Part shown: one piece after another, positions 45,055 to 57,701 of the stretch | How positions within the stretch are numbered: the first letter of the stretch is position 1 | How the letters are laid out: the number at the start of each line of letters is the position of its first letter | Assembly (NCBI GenBank): GCA_014529385.2 | Contig: CM043953.1 | Span: forward strand, 112,534,549 to 112,598,548 | Origin: Adiantum capillus-veneris | Taxonomy: Eukaryota; Streptophyta; Polypodiopsida; Polypodiales; Pteridaceae | Direction of reading: 5' to 3' | Length of the DNA stretch: 64,000 nt | Made by a program: the position numbers and the translations under genes | The notes under the pieces: generated by a model | What the model was told of the DNA's origin: nothing | The model's database searches: none | Seen by the model: the letters and a program-made list of their open reading frames with translations, nothing else

Positions 45055-46325
45055 CTACAAAATGATTAGGATTTCCACAATACACACAAGGCCTGACCCC
45101 TTGTGGTCTCCTCTGATTATTATCCTAATTTCTGCCAGGGTGTCTGGAAGGTCCTTGAAATGGTGGTCTTCCCCTGAAAGGAGCCACCTGATCAGCCATA
45201 GCCCTATCCCTACCCACATTGGGAGGTGGATTATTTCTCTGCTTTGGATTGTACCAGCATTGAGCAGTGGTATGCCTTCACAAATTTCACAAAACCTCTT
45301 GTCACTAGGAGCAAGAACAAAATAACCTATACCCTTCAATTTCTGCACCAATTCATCTTCAGCATCCTTCTTATCCTTTTTCTTACCACTGCTTGGAGAC
45401 CCCTTTTTCTTCCTCACTTTACTTTTGCTATTGTCACTATCAGATGAAACTTCAAACTGAGAATCCGACTCTAAGTGTTCAGTTGATGCTGAATCACCAG
45501 TGGAATCAGAACTCCTCCTGCTTCTGGACTTAGTCATGCCTAATCTTTTCTCAACTCTAGATGCAACCTAATCTTTGCCTAATCTTTTATCAACTCTAGA
45601 TGCAGCCACAACCAAATTGTCAAAACCCCTATAATATCAATACTTTCCACAACATTCTTCAAACTCGTCCTTAACCCTTTGAGAAAGTACCCTGCCAACA
45701 TTTCATTAGTGGGCCTCTCATTACCTTGAAGTCTCTCAACCAAAATCCTGAATTTTTGGGCAAAATCTTCCACCAACATTGAACCTTGTTTAATTCTTTT
45801 GACTTTACTTAGAACATCAGTAGGAGTTTTCTCCTTTCTAAATCTTTGCAAGAAAGAAACTTTCAACTCATCATAAGTTGTAAAGTGAGCAACACCATAT
45901 TGGCTAAACCAACTGATAGCCTTACCTTCCAAAGTTGCTGCAAACTGTTTTAATTTGATATTATCAGGGAAGATACCCTGATATCCACTAGCCTGCCACC
46001 TTGTTTCAAAGTGAGCCACATGGAGATCTGCATCCTCCTTAGACCTGCCCTTGAACTTTTCTGATTTGATATGTGGATTAGGGGGTGGTTGAGCCATCGG
46101 AATAGGTTTTTGGATCCTCCTAGGTCTTTTCTTGGCAGCTAACAATAGTGGGTCAAATCTTAGTTGACGTCTACTTCTAATTGGTCCTCTTGCCAAGAGT
46201 AGTGCCCCCAAGAATTTCCTCACTGACCTTTCCTCTGATGCTCCTTCACTCTCCTGTCTTTGATTCAGCAATGGAACTTCAGGTGGTGAAGTAGGTGCAT
46301 TATCATCACTCACTGACATAATCAT
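45055..46325 (-). pseudogene. Gag of minus-strand Ty3 element
   Basis: The capsid part starts at ATG 46325 (MIMSVSDD) and includes a Retrotrans_gag-like block (A-I-S-W-F-S-Q-Y near 45910, F-L-Q-R-F near 45850). A 39-bp tandem duplication at 45541-45607 and nearby indels break the frame, and the second part (45537-45055) is Ser/Lys-rich. Just beyond, near 45050-45095, a zinc-knuckle-like C-V-Y-C...H...C occurs in a shifted frame. The region 44711-45054 is a broken linker to protease. Confidence 0.75.
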
Positions 46326-46503
46326 AATGAAAAGGATCTATATTTTCTACTTGAGTCTGAGCACGGGTATAGTACACCCTCGACCTTCTCCTACCCCTCT
46401 CGGACATGCATCATCTCTGAATAATACACACAGCACAATACAACCCTTAGAACCTGAATTACAGCCTCAATGAGAGGTCTGCAAACAGCGAGATCGACAA
46501 ATG

Positions 46504-46899
46504 TGTTGTTGAATAAACACACATCCAATGAATAATCTCCAAGAGATTGAGTTCTGATTAACTCAGGGCTAAGTAGTACTATGTGTGAGATAGAATCAGG
46601 GAATCAGAGAGACATTGAGAGAACGAGAGAGACTCAGACAAAACATCAGAGATTGTATATCAAGAAAATCCCCAATACAAGTTCCTACACAAGACTCAAT
46701 ACAATCCCAACTTCCCAATGTTCCCCATTCCCAAATATAAAGTTGCGCCCTGAATTCAGTTAGAACTGCCTAATTCTTTGCATACACCAACAATATCTGA
46801 TTAAGGTTTTCAGGCTTACAATATCCAACTAGCTACTAACAATCAGATAGTACATCCGATATCCGGCTACATATCCGATTTTGTATTTACCCTTCAACA
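46504..46899 (-). repeat. 5' LTR of minus-strand Ty3 element
   Basis: 396 bp, followed by target duplicate GACGT at 46900. In element orientation the interior starts at 46503 (CATTTGTCGATC...), which does not look like a standard PBS. Confidence 0.93.
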
Positions 46900-46970
46900 G
46901 ACGTCAAAGCGAGAGAGCTTCCACGTCTGAGAGTGTATCTATCCTCCTCAAAGTGAAAGAAGAGAGGTCT

Positions 46971-46977
46971 TTATATA
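46971..46977 (-). promoter_or_regulatory. Candidate TATA box, minus strand
   Basis: The minus strand reads CTATATAAAG, a good plant TATA box. It is followed within about 70 bases by CT-rich leader-like sequence that would continue at 37811 if the 37.8-46.9 kb insertion were absent. It may drive the putative LTR or a host gene. Downstream (47030-47370) there are poly-T/A tracts and no gene. Confidence 0.45.
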
Positions 46978-47372
46978 GGCTTTCAAGGCCAAAAGCACTA
47001 GCTAAGCATAGAGTGAGGCAAGGAAAGACAAGTTCACGCACGTTCGTAGCTTTTTTTTTTCTTTTTTTTTAGGACACGGATTTCGACACGCAATTTAGAG
47101 ACTCTAAAAAGAAGCTTGGCTCCCAAGAAAAGAGTCCTAAACTAAGCTCCTCCTCCCTTTTTTAAAAGAAAGACTCTTTCTTTCCTTAAAAAAAAGCCTT
47201 TGCTTCTTGGTGGTCAACTCTCCCACTTACCATTCAATTTTTACATTAAATTTGTCCATCCAACAGTATCTAACCAACTAATGAAAAATATAGCTAAACT
47301 ACGCCGCATCATAACACCCCGACATAATTATGTCTTTCCAATATTGTCAACCAAAATTTGACAAAATAGATA

Positions 47373-48002
47373 TTGAAAGTTATTTTTCTTATTTTTAAAA
47401 GAGACCCAAAAATTGGGGATCTTACACAGAAGTATAAGGTGAAGAAAATAGAGAGAATTTTGGCAGCTATGAATATTTTTCCATTAACAGAGATAGATCT
47501 CAATACAGTTTTAATAAACAAAGATGAAGCTGAAAAACAAAAGAAACAATCTCCAAAACAATTCATTGAACTGAATTCAGGAGAACGTCTAGTTCGGTTA
47601 ACTGGAAGGCTAGAAGAACCAATTGAGTTCAGCACACCAGTAGAACTGGCATGCTCTGGAGGAGCTACTGCAAATCAGAATGGTAATTCAGAACTCAAAG
47701 GATCATCCTATGATTATGTTGAGGAGTCAACTAAGAGAAAGCATGGAGGGCCTAACTGGTTGCTTCCAGATGATCAAGAGATAGAGGAATGGAATTTAGG
47801 GTTTGAAGAAAACCCTAGAATGATCAAGGTAAATAAACATATGAATCCTACGATGAAAGAGAAGGCACGACATATGTTCCAGCACTATAAAGATGTGTTT
47901 GCATGGGAACATAATCATTTGAAAGGGGTGGATCCAAAGGTCTGTCAACATAGAATACCACTGAAACCATATGCCAGACTAGTACGACTGCAGCGGTATT
48001 GA
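47373..48002 (+). pseudogene. Pol linker before RT, plus-strand Ty3 element
   Basis: 209 residues open. The end contains D-V-F-A-W-E-H (about 47896) and C-Q-H-R-I-P-L, the standard lead-in to Ty3 RT. No gag or complete protease precedes it; sequence left of 47373 belongs to another region, so this copy is 5'-truncated. Confidence 0.75.
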
Positions 48003-48912
48003 ATGAATCCGAATTGCTAAGAAGGTTAAAGAAGAGTTTGACAACCTTCTAAAAGTTGGGTTCATTATTGAAGTAGCCAGTAGTGATTGGTTGTTTCCTA
48101 TTGTGGTTGTGCCTAATAAGAATGGGAAGCTGAGAGTATGTGTAGGTTATAGGAAACTGAACGCTCAAACCATTAAGGATCCATTCCCATTACCCTTCAC
48201 AGATATGTTACTTGATGAGATTGCAAGATATGAGATGTACAGCTTTATGGATGGATATAGTGGCTATAACCAATTACAAATTGCTCCTGAGGATTGGGAA
48301 AAGACCACTTTCATTACAGAGTGGGGAGCATTTATGTATCTGGTAATGCCATTTGGCATTTGCAATGCACCGGCCATTTTTTAGAGATGTATGATGGAAA
48401 TCTTCAGTAAATTTCTTCATCAATTTCTCGCCATATTCATGGATGACTTCACTTTATATTCCACAAAGGAAAAGAATTTACTATTTTTGGAGATGGTTTT
48501 TAAGCGCTATCAGGAGAAGCGGATTTATCTAAATCCATTCAAATCTATTTTCTTAGTCTGGAAAGGACAGCTTCTGGGACATGTGATGTCCAGAAATGGA
48601 ATAGAAATGGCCGATTCCAAGATCCAGTGCGTCCAATAGGCCAAGGTGCCTAAGAATGCATCATAATTAAGTTCTTTTCGGCAATATATCAACTTTTACA
48701 AAAGGTTTGTGCATAAGTTTTCTTCTCAAGCATTACCATTGTATGAGCTTACAAAGAAAACCTACAAGTTTATTTGGACTGCTGATTGTGAGGAAAGTTT
48801 TCAGAACTTAAAGAATGCCATTATCAGTAAACCAGTTCTTTGCGACCGAATTGGGACATTATCTTTCATGTACATGTGGATGCTTCGGGACTGGCAATGG
48901 GAGAGATACTAG
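48003..48912 (+). pseudogene. Reverse transcriptase, plus-strand Ty3 element
   Basis: RT blocks: V-V-P-N-K-N-G-K-L-R-V-C-V near 48106, Y-S-F-M-D-G-Y-S-G-Y-N near 48238, catalytic F-M-D-D near 48438, and L-L-G-H-V-M-S near 48570. In-frame stops at about 48001, 48382, 48637 and 48664 break it; the reading frame itself is largely kept to 48840. Confidence 0.85.
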
Positions 48913-49229
48913 CTCAGCCAGATGGAAGAACTGATTTTCCTGTATACTTTGCTAGTCGTAGATTCAGCCAAGCTGAACAAGGATATACAACCACTGAAAG
49001 AGAGGCTTTAGGAATGGTTTTCAGTGCTACAAAATTCCGGCATTATTTGCTAGGCAAATTGTTTCATTTCTATGTGGATCATCAAGCCCTATTATTCTTG
49101 ATTACTAAAATCATTATTCAAGGCAGGCTAATAAGGTGGATAATGTTCCTTATGAAATTCTTGGCAAAAATCACTGTGGCACTGATTTCCTCTCTAGGAG
49201 TACGGAGGGCTACTCTGGAGTATCTTTAA
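48840..49229 (+). pseudogene. RNase H, plus-strand Ty3 element
   Basis: 129 residues in a shifted frame: V-H-V-D-A-S-G near 48872, Y-F-A-S-R-R-F-S, T-E-R-E-A-L-G-M-V-F near 48995, and V-D-H-Q-A-L near 49074. The first catalytic Asp and the Glu are intact. Confidence 0.85.
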
Positions 49230-49269
49230 GAGGACGCTGAATTATTTCAGCTGGAAACAACGAAATCAA

Positions 49270-50698
49270 TTGATCCTGAATTATATGAAGTATATCCGTT
49301 TCTTTCTCAGCTTCCCAGATGACTGGAAGCGGAATCAGAAGAAGGCTCTGGTTATTAAAAGTTTAAAGTTTACCATTATTGGTGGCTCACTCAACAGATT
49401 GGGTGTCGATGGGATTCTTCGTCGATGTGTGCCTATGGAGGACAAAATGCAAGTTATTTCAGAAGCACATAATGGGGAGTCTGGTGTGGACACTTTTCTA
49501 CTGATATTACTTTCAAGAAGATTCTGTAGGCTAGTTTATGGTGGCAACATTGATATCTGATGTCAGAAGATTTTGCAAAACCTATGACATATGCCAAAGA
49601 ACGGGTAGACCCACAGCAGCAGACATGACTCCTTTATCACTAGTCTAGCCATTGGGTGTTTTCATGAAATGGGGTTTGGATTTTATGGGACCATTCAAGA
49701 AGGTTACTCCTAGAAAGAATAGGTATATATTGATGGCTAACTACTATGTAACCAAGTGGGTAGAAGCTAAGGCTTTTCCTGACAACACAACAAAATCCAC
49801 TGCAAGGTTTTTATTTGAGAATATTGTATTCCGCTATGGATGTCCGGTGGAGATTGTGTTAGACCAAGGGACACACTTCATAAATGACACTATGGATATC
49901 CTCATGGATATGCTTTCAATCAAGCATTTAAAGTCCACACCATATTATCCTACATGCAATGAGCAAGCCGAAAACAACAACAAGACCATTAAGACTATCC
50001 TCACCAAGATTGTGTAGAAAACGCCGAAAAAGTGGGACTTGAAGCTTCAAACTGCTCTATGGGCATATAGAACAGCTTATAAGGTCACTACGGGGTTAAC
50101 ACCATTCAGAATGGTGTATGGAACTGAAGTTGTTGTCCCTATGGAATTTGTTATACCAAGTCTCAGAATGGCTGTAGAGTATGGTTTAGATTTTAATCAG
50201 AATCTGAAGACCAGACTGGAAGAGCTAACATAGCTAGGTGAGCTGAGACAGAGGGCTATGCTTGAATAAGAAATTGTTCAGCAAAGAAGGAAACACTGGC
50301 ATTACAGACAAATTAAGGTTCAAGAGTTTCAGAAAGGAAATTTGGTTCTATTATATCAGTCCAAATTAGGCCCTAAGAAACCAAACTTAAAGATAGTATG
50401 GGCAGGACCATTTGAAGTTGATTGGGTGTTCTCAAATGGTAGGGTAAGGCTGAAAGATCTATCTGGATTATTGTTGTCGGGGGTATATAATGGAGCTAAA
50501 ATCAAGCTCTATTATTCAGAAGCCAGGGAAACAAGCATTGATGATCAGAGAGTTGAAGACAAGGAAAATCCAGAATCAACTATTTTAGGTCTTTTCCATG
50601 TACAACCAATTCCAGAACCAGTCAAAAAGCCAGAACAACACCAGTGTCATCAAACCCTGTCCATACCAGAACAAGAAAAGTATGGACACCAGTATTAG
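49270..50698 (+). pseudogene. Integrase, plus-strand Ty3 element
   Basis: The zinc region is degraded (49450-49600). The core from 49652 has W-G-L-D-F-M-G (first Asp), V-L-D-Q-G-T-H (second Asp, near 49861) and N-E-Q-A-E-N (Glu, near 49965). W-A-Y-R-T-A-Y-K and V-V-V-P-M-E-F follow. The C-terminal domain (50342-50698) includes W-A-G-P-F-E-V and ends in a Pro/Glu/Gln tail. Stops at about 50016 and 50231-50270 interrupt it. Confidence 0.85.
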
Positions 50699-51079
50699 TT
50701 TTTGGGGGACCAATTATCAGATGGAATATCAGTAGTAATCATTTCAAAGACGAGCAAAATTCTTGTCCAATGCATGTCTGCCACGTCACTTGCGATGCAC
50801 AGAACTCTAGGAACGATAAGTAGTGGAGCTTTTATAGCGCGAACGCGTATAACAGTAAGGCGAGTAAGCATTTTTTCTCGCAAATCTCCTGCGTAATGCT
50901 TACCTTCTGTTGTCCATTCACCATCGTCGAGCTCCGAAGTTTCCTCACTACAGCCGCAAACCTCTTCTTCTGAGGAGACTGTGGATTTTTTCTTGTCCTT
51001 GCCAGCCACACCTGGATACGGGTTCGACGAATCAAGTAAGTCATCTTCTTCTTCGTCTACTTCTTCATCGTCCTCACGG

Positions 51080-54000
51080 TGCATGGGTAAGAAGAAAATG
51101 TTGGAGAAGATGCAGGAGGCTATCGACGAAACTCAATCCCTTATTACTGCTACAAAGGCAACTCTTCCACTCATTCCGCATAGTAAGATTCAGCATTATG
51201 TGTTTACTGAGCAAGCCAAGGCTTTACTCAAACTATGGGATTTGCATGTGGTTCTGCAAGCCACAAGGATTGAGTTTGACACAGCCATCATAAGGCAAGT
51301 CCTGGATTCTTTTAATCTTGAAGATGGAAGTGCTATGGTCTATGGTACAAAAGTGACAGTCACTCTAGAGAACATTGCTTTTGCTTTCCAAATGCCAAAT
51401 GAACCAAAGCCATATGTGGCACCCGCAAAGCAGATCAGTGCAGCTTTGAACGAAGATGATGCTGCCAAAAGGAGATGGAAATCCAGTGCGCAAGGGATTC
51501 CAGTAGCAGGTTTGGACGTTCCTGCTGCTTACCGATTTGTGGCTGAAGATGTGAGCCTGAAAAATAATCCGACATATGTGTGAGAGAAACTCTTTGCTAT
51601 GATTTTAGCAAAAAGATTGGATTCTAAAGTTGATATCAACCTATGCCAGATATTGTCGCATAATGTACTTCAACAAACCGCCAAGTTGAAGTTTCAAAGT
51701 GTATTCAAGGCTTGGTATGTTTGGCAGTTTTTGTACTAGGCAACTACTTTAGATGCCCACGATCAGGTGAGAATGGCTTGGAGCCAGAAGCCATTTCTAG
51801 TATCCCAGAATGTAGAATTATCATATGATGAAGAGGCCCCAAAAAGCCAGTCAGTTCCCATTGGATAGAAGAGAAAGGCTATACAAGAGGAGGCTGGTAG
51901 TTCAAAGAGGCCAAGGACGACACTGACCAAAAGCACTGCTCTCCTAAAGCAGTTGGAAATTCAAATCAAAACAGTGTCTAGTGAAAAGACTTCATTAGCC
52001 AGACTGAACAACATACTGTCCAAACCAGTGGTGGAGTGAGCCAACCAGCAGGCCAAATTTTAGTAACCACTAGTACTGGACAAGACCAGTCAAGAAGGGT
52101 CATTCATGAGCAGCTAGCAGACTAGACTAATAAGATCAAAGGACCATCATCTCCAAGTCCACTTGGCAGGGTTTCCGTCCCATACAGTGAAGCCTGCTAT
52201 TGACAAAGAAAAAGACAGGTTACAACGAATGCACACTCATCCTCTCAAGGGATGACTAGTATTGCAAAAATATGATTATTCTGCATTATCCTACCTTGCT
52301 CTTGTCATGGTCTATGAGCCAACTGACTCTAACCCAGCAACAGTTAGGGATGGTTGTTCCGTACTTATTCAGTCACCATGGAATACTATTGTGAATTGCA
52401 TGGGGAACATGTTGGATACTGCAGGGTCAAAAGATGAACTAACTAAAGTAGAGACTGAACTGAAGAAGACTGAGGAGTAGATTGAAAAGCTGGAGCAAGG
52501 GAGAGCAGCCCAGAACCTATGCCACAGTATCCTTGAAGCTCAGCCAGCTACGACTATTCAACAGTTACAAAGTAAGCTAGCCAAGGTGGAGACTGAGAAA
52601 CGGAGTATACGAGAAGAAAAGGCAGAAGCTGAAAGAGCTGCTGATAGGTCCAAAACGATGCTGAGAATGAAGAGAGTTGAGTTCAACTCCTTACTGACCA
52701 TGCACACTTATTTGAAGGCCACATTAATAGAAAGATATATCTATACTAATCTGGCCAAGATCTTGAATACAAAAGGGAATGCTATCTTCAACATGGATAA
52801 CTTGAGGTCTCTTATGGAGACAATGCAGAGTGATTTGCAAGATAAAATTTAATATAACACTGTTCTGGAAAATCAAGCTATCCTTGTTTATATTAAACAG
52901 CAGAAGGATGATGATAAGGAGGAAGAAGAAGAAGAGAAGGAGGATGAACCAGAAGAAGGGCATAATGATGATGATGACTCTCCTCCATCTCCACCTCCAG
53001 AACCTGGTACTGGTGGTGCAAGGAAAACAGGAGGAAATTCATAGGTAAACCAACCACACCAGCATGAAGGGCAGCAGTCGAGTGATCAGCTAGGAGAGCA
53101 ACAACCCAGCAACACTGGAAATTCACCAGCACACTAGTCACAACACAGCAGGGATGCTAAAGGGAAAGTCAAAGCTGTGACTGAGGATCTAGCAGGTGAT
53201 GAGCAACATTCATTACACCTCATCACGCTGAATAAGAGATTGAGACATCAGTAGGCTCTTATAACCAGGCATTAACAGGCTCTTATAACCAGGCAGTATC
53301 TGGAGGATGATGATCTTATCTCTGATCTGGAGCGATTTCAGCGACTATATGTCAGTGCCAGGGAAATGGTTGAGCATTGGAAACCAGCTGCTTTCCATGA
53401 TCAGGAGGTCTGTCAATTGCTGAGCATCCCAGTACAATACAACTGTTAGAAAGGGTGTCTGAATGGATATTGACTGCTAAGAGAGAGTAGATAATCCACA
53501 TTGGCAACGGCATTCTACTGTAGATTGTCATTCCCTAGCCATGGAATTAGAACTTCTGCTAGGGAACAAGCCAACATATAGATGCATGAAGGATGTCAGG
53601 AGCCAATTAAAAGAGGTCTTAGTACAAATGCAGATTGCTAGGGGAGTTCTGGATCAAAGGGTGCGAGCTATTCTTGAAGATCAGACTGCCACCAGCAAGG
53701 GACCTCAAACTCGCATGTTAGTGGGAGAACAGGCAACTGCTCTCCAGCGACTATTTCAATCGGTTAAAGTAACCCGAAAGATGATGCAGCAAGAGAACCA
53801 TCCTATCCTTAATTTCTTAGAATTTGTGTCTGATTCCCCAGTTCTCTTGTATGCTTTACCAGCAAGAGAGGCAGAGTTGCCAAGATTTTTTCCAGCACTC
53901 TATCCTCAACATACAGAACCAGTAGATCGGCTCATATACTTCAAGATTATTGATGATCTTCAGGATTGGTATGAGCGATCGACTATGGAATGGAAAACCT

Positions 54001-54536
54001 GGCAAACACTTTTCAAAGAATCTCTCCAACTGAATGATTTCCAAGAGCTAAGAGATGAGGTGCAGAGGATCAAACTATGTATGGGATAGTGGAAAATTCA
54101 GCTCAGAGATCTCACTAAGATCCCCAACCAATTTCTGCAACTCACTGTTGAGTCCTCTAAAGTGTCTGAAAAGGACATTATGGATAAACCGGGTCTAGGA
54201 CCCTAGTACAAACAGATGGTTGAGATTATTTTTGAAGCTAGGATAAGAACTAATCATCCTCTTCTAGAAGGATGGATCCATACAGCCTTGCATTGTCACA
54301 AACTGGCCTGAACTCGTCTCACAAAAGTCAAACACATGCTCTATGATCCCGACACCAAAACTTATCATCCTCTCGTGCCTTATAAAGTCAAAATGACCAC
54401 ACAAAGGCGAGATCAGCTTGAGCAGGAGGCCATTTATAAACTCATTCAGAAGGACAATGCTCGCAGTGGGACTTTGGAGACACCATCCACATCTAAGGGC
54501 AAAAGGAAACGGTTTCAGTGGAAGGATACTGGGTAG
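51080..54536 (+). pseudogene. Third ORF of plus-strand Ty3 element
   Basis: Broken coding sequence after integrase. The N-terminal globular part (51084-51583) contains Y-G-T-K-V-T-V-T-L-E-N-I-A-F-A-F-Q-M-P, matching in plan the L-S-P-Q-L-I-A-E-V-F-K-L-P block of the 38.3-40.4 kb ORF. A Lys-Arg-rich stretch follows near 51880. Coiled-coil segments occur at about 52430-52850 (K-V-E-T-E-L-K-K-T-E-E, E-K-A-E-A-E-R-A-A) and an acidic stretch near 52910. Further open pieces are 53541-54089 and 54336-54536, ending G-K-R-K-R-F-Q-W. A short 25-bp tandem repeat lies at 53252-53297. No membrane segment or envelope feature is visible. More than ten stops mark it as dead. Confidence 0.65.
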
Positions 54537-54688
54537 TTCCATCTTGGTACTCGATAGAGGAATTTTCTAGCCGTCTCAAAATCAGACGATGGATTTTTCC
54601 CAACGTTCTCAGAATTAGATGGTGGATTTTCTAAGCCGAGTGTGAACATCTCTTTGGCTTACACCCTTGGAATTACAACTATAGGGGG
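54537..54688 (+). repeat. Degenerate repeats and purine tract before LTR
   Basis: TCTCAAAATCAGACGATGGA and TTCTCAGAATTAGATGGTGG are diverged copies, and a shorter version (ATCAGAAGGTGGATTTTT) recurs at about 54741. ATAGGGGG at 54681-54688 is a likely polypurine tract. Confidence 0.5.
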
Positions 54689-55325
54689 TGTCAAGCACTC
54701 AACAAAGCATGAAATATGGTATAAAGCCATGTTTTAGAAGGATCAGAAGGTGGATTTTTTTTTCAAAAATTTTGGAGTCTTACCAAAATTCAAGAAAGGA
54801 GAGAAGGATGTAGATGGCTGAGGCAGTCTCACTAGCGGAGGTAGTTTCACTAGGTGGGAACCAACTCTTGGAAAGCCGAGCACTGGATCATTCAGTAATT
54901 ACCATGACGGTTACCACAATAACTACAAAGTCTATAAATAGGACCCATTACATTGTAATCGGGCTGGTAATTATTGGCTGTACTTTTGGGTTGTTTTATC
55001 TTTTGACTTCCTACTCTTAGTGTGTGATTTTAGTCCTGAAGCTGTTCCTAGGCTACATTATCCCCACCTGTACTCTTACTCTGTAATTCCTAATACAGTA
55101 GTCGAGTATACTTCAGCGAGATATGCTTTGTATCCATTCCATCCGAATCTGAATCTAAATCTAAATCTAAATCTAAATTTGAACACTAATTCGAATCATT
55201 CAGCTTGTCTAATTCTCAGTAGATGTATTCCAGTTCATGTAACTATTCTAGCTCAATTTCTACCTTTTATCTAGTCCTACTGATTGAACTAATGAATCAC
55301 CAGTAGCTGTAAACTCTAACACTGG
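54689..55325 (+). repeat. 3' LTR of plus-strand Ty3 element
   Basis: It begins TGTCAAGCAC right after the purine tract. A TATA box (TATAAATA, 54933-54940) sits about 245 bp in, as expected for U3. Six diverged copies of an AATCTA-type hexamer lie at 55146-55178. The end is not fixed; TCTAACA near 55321 is a plausible terminus. The 5' LTR is missing, so boundaries rest on the tract and TATA box alone. Confidence 0.55.
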
Positions 55326-55334
55326 AATCAACTA

Positions 55335-57701
55335 TCTAAAGAGATCAGCTCCAATTCCACTTGTGAATGGCAGAAACAGTAGACATAGTTGATGATAATG
55401 CCTCTCGCTGTCACTCTCTTTATTGAAGTTTGTATATCTGATGACGCAAGGCTTCTTGCACTTGTGTTGTGTCCATTGTAAGATAGTGTAGTTGCTTGCA
55501 TATTCTGCCAAGCAAAAATTTCCTATGCTAGTTGATCTCTTTGTATACTTCGTCACAAGGTCATCAAAGAATATCTCTGTGTCATCAAGATGAAGTGTTT
55601 GCAAGGAAGTCTTTCTCTTTAACAATAGTGTCCTTTGCGTTTGGAAGTCTCCATTGATGAAGATAAATTTCTGCTTGTGCTATTCAATGGGAGAGATAAT
55701 GAAATGTATACTGCTTGTTGAGCTGTGATTTCTTGAGCATTAATCAAGGCACCTCCAATTTTCTTAAGATATTCCATTGCAAGAAGACTCTCTTTCTTGC
55801 ATTTGTCAAGGATTTTGTTAATTGCTTTGCTTGTGGTCCAATTTGTTTTTGTCATGTATGATGTGCAGTATGTAGTAGCTCCATGAGGGTTGAAAATAAG
55901 CTGAATATCAAGATTGCCGTCCCACAACGTGCACATTTTTTGTTGAAATTGTTTGTGTATATATCTTTTGGTTGTCTTTTGAGCAAAAGTGTGGGTTCTA
56001 AGAGAGATATTGAGAGTGTCTCAAGATACATGTCTTCATCCATATTCAAAGAGGATAACCAATCATCAAAACTCATTTCAGGGCGATGTGGTAAAGTTGC
56101 AAGTTGGATTTTGAGTTGTTTCTTGTGTACAAAAAGCATGGATTTCCTTTCTTCACTTGGTTGTATCGGACACAAGATAGTCATTTGCCTTGCAGGTGGT
56201 CTTGGAAATCCAAAATGGCAATGCTTCTTTATTTTTTTACATGTTCTTTGATGGGAATGGATTTGTACTTTTTGTAGGTCAACACCCAATTCATCTTTGT
56301 CACTTGAGATGTATTTATCAACAAAAGTAATCACTTCTTCATCATTAGAAACCCCAAGCTTTGGAGAATTGTCAATCCAAATTAATCCATGGTCATGCTG
56401 ACTTCCCCTATGCTGAAATTCAGTGAGGACAAAGAAAAAATCCATGATTTGGCCAAGTATTTCTAAATTTCATTTCAACTCTTTCCTGAGAGCTTTGAAT
56501 CTATGGACATAGTATCAAGTTGTACTTATAGGATCCGCCCGCACCAATGCACGGATAAAGTGTGCAGTAGATTGGAAATTAGATTCATTGATTTGTGGAT
56601 TGAGCATAGCAAGACATTCGTGCAATGGCTTACATCTTTGCTCTGCACATGATAGAGTGACAGAAAAGGTAGGTTGGCCTACTTGTCGAATCGTGGCAAA
56701 CACATTGCTTTTGAGCTTGGCTTTGTAATGTGATGACATTCACAATGATTCAAAGCATGATATCCTAGTTGGGATGATAGTATTTGCTCGATGTTAGTGT
56801 TGTTCTGAACATCTTTTGTGCGTAGCTGCTTGCTTTCAGTTTTCCCTTGCGTAGACGTACCCATATAGAGCCAAGCACCTTGCCGATCATAATCTTCATC
56901 ACTTTGAAGAACAATTTTTCAATATCCAAGGCGAAGCATCTATCTTTGTTTTTAAGTTCCCATTGTGTCACTTTCAAGTTTTTTTTTTTGCAGGTCCGCG
57001 TAGGCTCTTCTTTTTCCAAAGAACAAAGCTAGAAATGATAATTCCTCATAATTGGCATCATCAAACAAGCTCAAAGGAGTAAATCCTTCAAAAGGTGCAA
57101 CACTATGTACATGTGCACTATGATCAATGACTTGTTGGGAAGAATAGATGCCATGGACAAGGGTGTCTGAATGCTCATTCACCAACTCATCAACCTCATC
57201 TTCTTTATGCAACACTACATCTCGACTCATATGAAAACTAGAAACCCAAGCTTCATTAATGGAGGCTTTGTGCTCTACGTACAAAGGGGTGCCAATCAAG
57301 CCTTTCAATGCTTGGAGCACATAAAATGGACTAACACCACCACTGAGATGTGCATGGGCATACTCAAGCTTAAGCTTAATCTTGATAAGGATTGTAGCGT
57401 GCTCACTACTAGAACGCGGCAAGATTGCTTGAATTCTTGTCAAGTCAGGCATGACATTAACGACACTCCCTCGCAGCCCGTATTGACCTTCGTAATTGAG
57501 CTCTTGAATTTTCATGAAAGGAATGAGAAGCGATACAAGACGTTTCTCAATTCCATTTAATAATGCAATGCTTGCAATACTGTCAAGTAGAGAATGTGGA
57601 TAAATGCAAAAGAGTGGCTTTGTTTGAGTTTTTAAGATTTGTTTGCAAGAAAAACAAACTCTTTTGTCTGCAACAGTGTTAAATGTTTGCAATCCCATCA
57701 A
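55335..57701 (-). pseudogene. Helitron Rep region, truncated before helicase
   Basis: Pieces in order on the minus strand. 57701-56952 resembles the DUF6570-type region upstream of Helitron Rep (F-M-K-I-Q-E-L, G-Q-Y-G-L-R-G-S-V-V-N-V). 56739-56515 is a Helitron_like_N segment (A-T-I-R-Q-V-G-Q-P-T-F). 56445-55852 carries the HUH motif H-D-H-G near 56388 and F-G-F-P-R-P. 55936-55332 has the Tyr motif Y-M-T-K near 55850 and the L-F-L-P-F end. Homology stops at about 55340, before any helicase motif, next to the LTR of the neighbouring element. Indels separate the pieces. I see no terminal hairpin with CTRR end. Confidence 0.8.

Larger units (their letters stand above)
37817..46899 (-). mobile_element. 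Ty3/gypsy element with third ORF, minus strand
   Basis: LTRs of 396 bp (37817-38212 and 46504-46899) start TGTTGTTG and end TTCAACA, with about 24 differences (6%). The 5-bp duplication GACGT is perfect at 37812-37816 and 46900-46904. In minus orientation the order is gag, protease, RT, RNase H, integrase, and then 2 kb of extra coding sequence before the 3' LTR. All parts carry frameshifts. Neither a clear PBS nor a clear polypurine tract is seen next to the LTRs. The layout resembles plant Athila/Tat-type elements that carry an additional ORF after pol. Confidence 0.93.

Noticed and set aside
50695-51084. 129-residue acidic minus-strand frame
   Set aside because: It is the antisense of the Ser-rich start of the plus-strand third ORF and lacks any independent support.
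55146-55178. Hexamer repeat considered as interstitial telomere sequence
   Set aside because: The unit is AATCTA-like, not the plant CCCTAAA repeat, and there are only about six diverged units.
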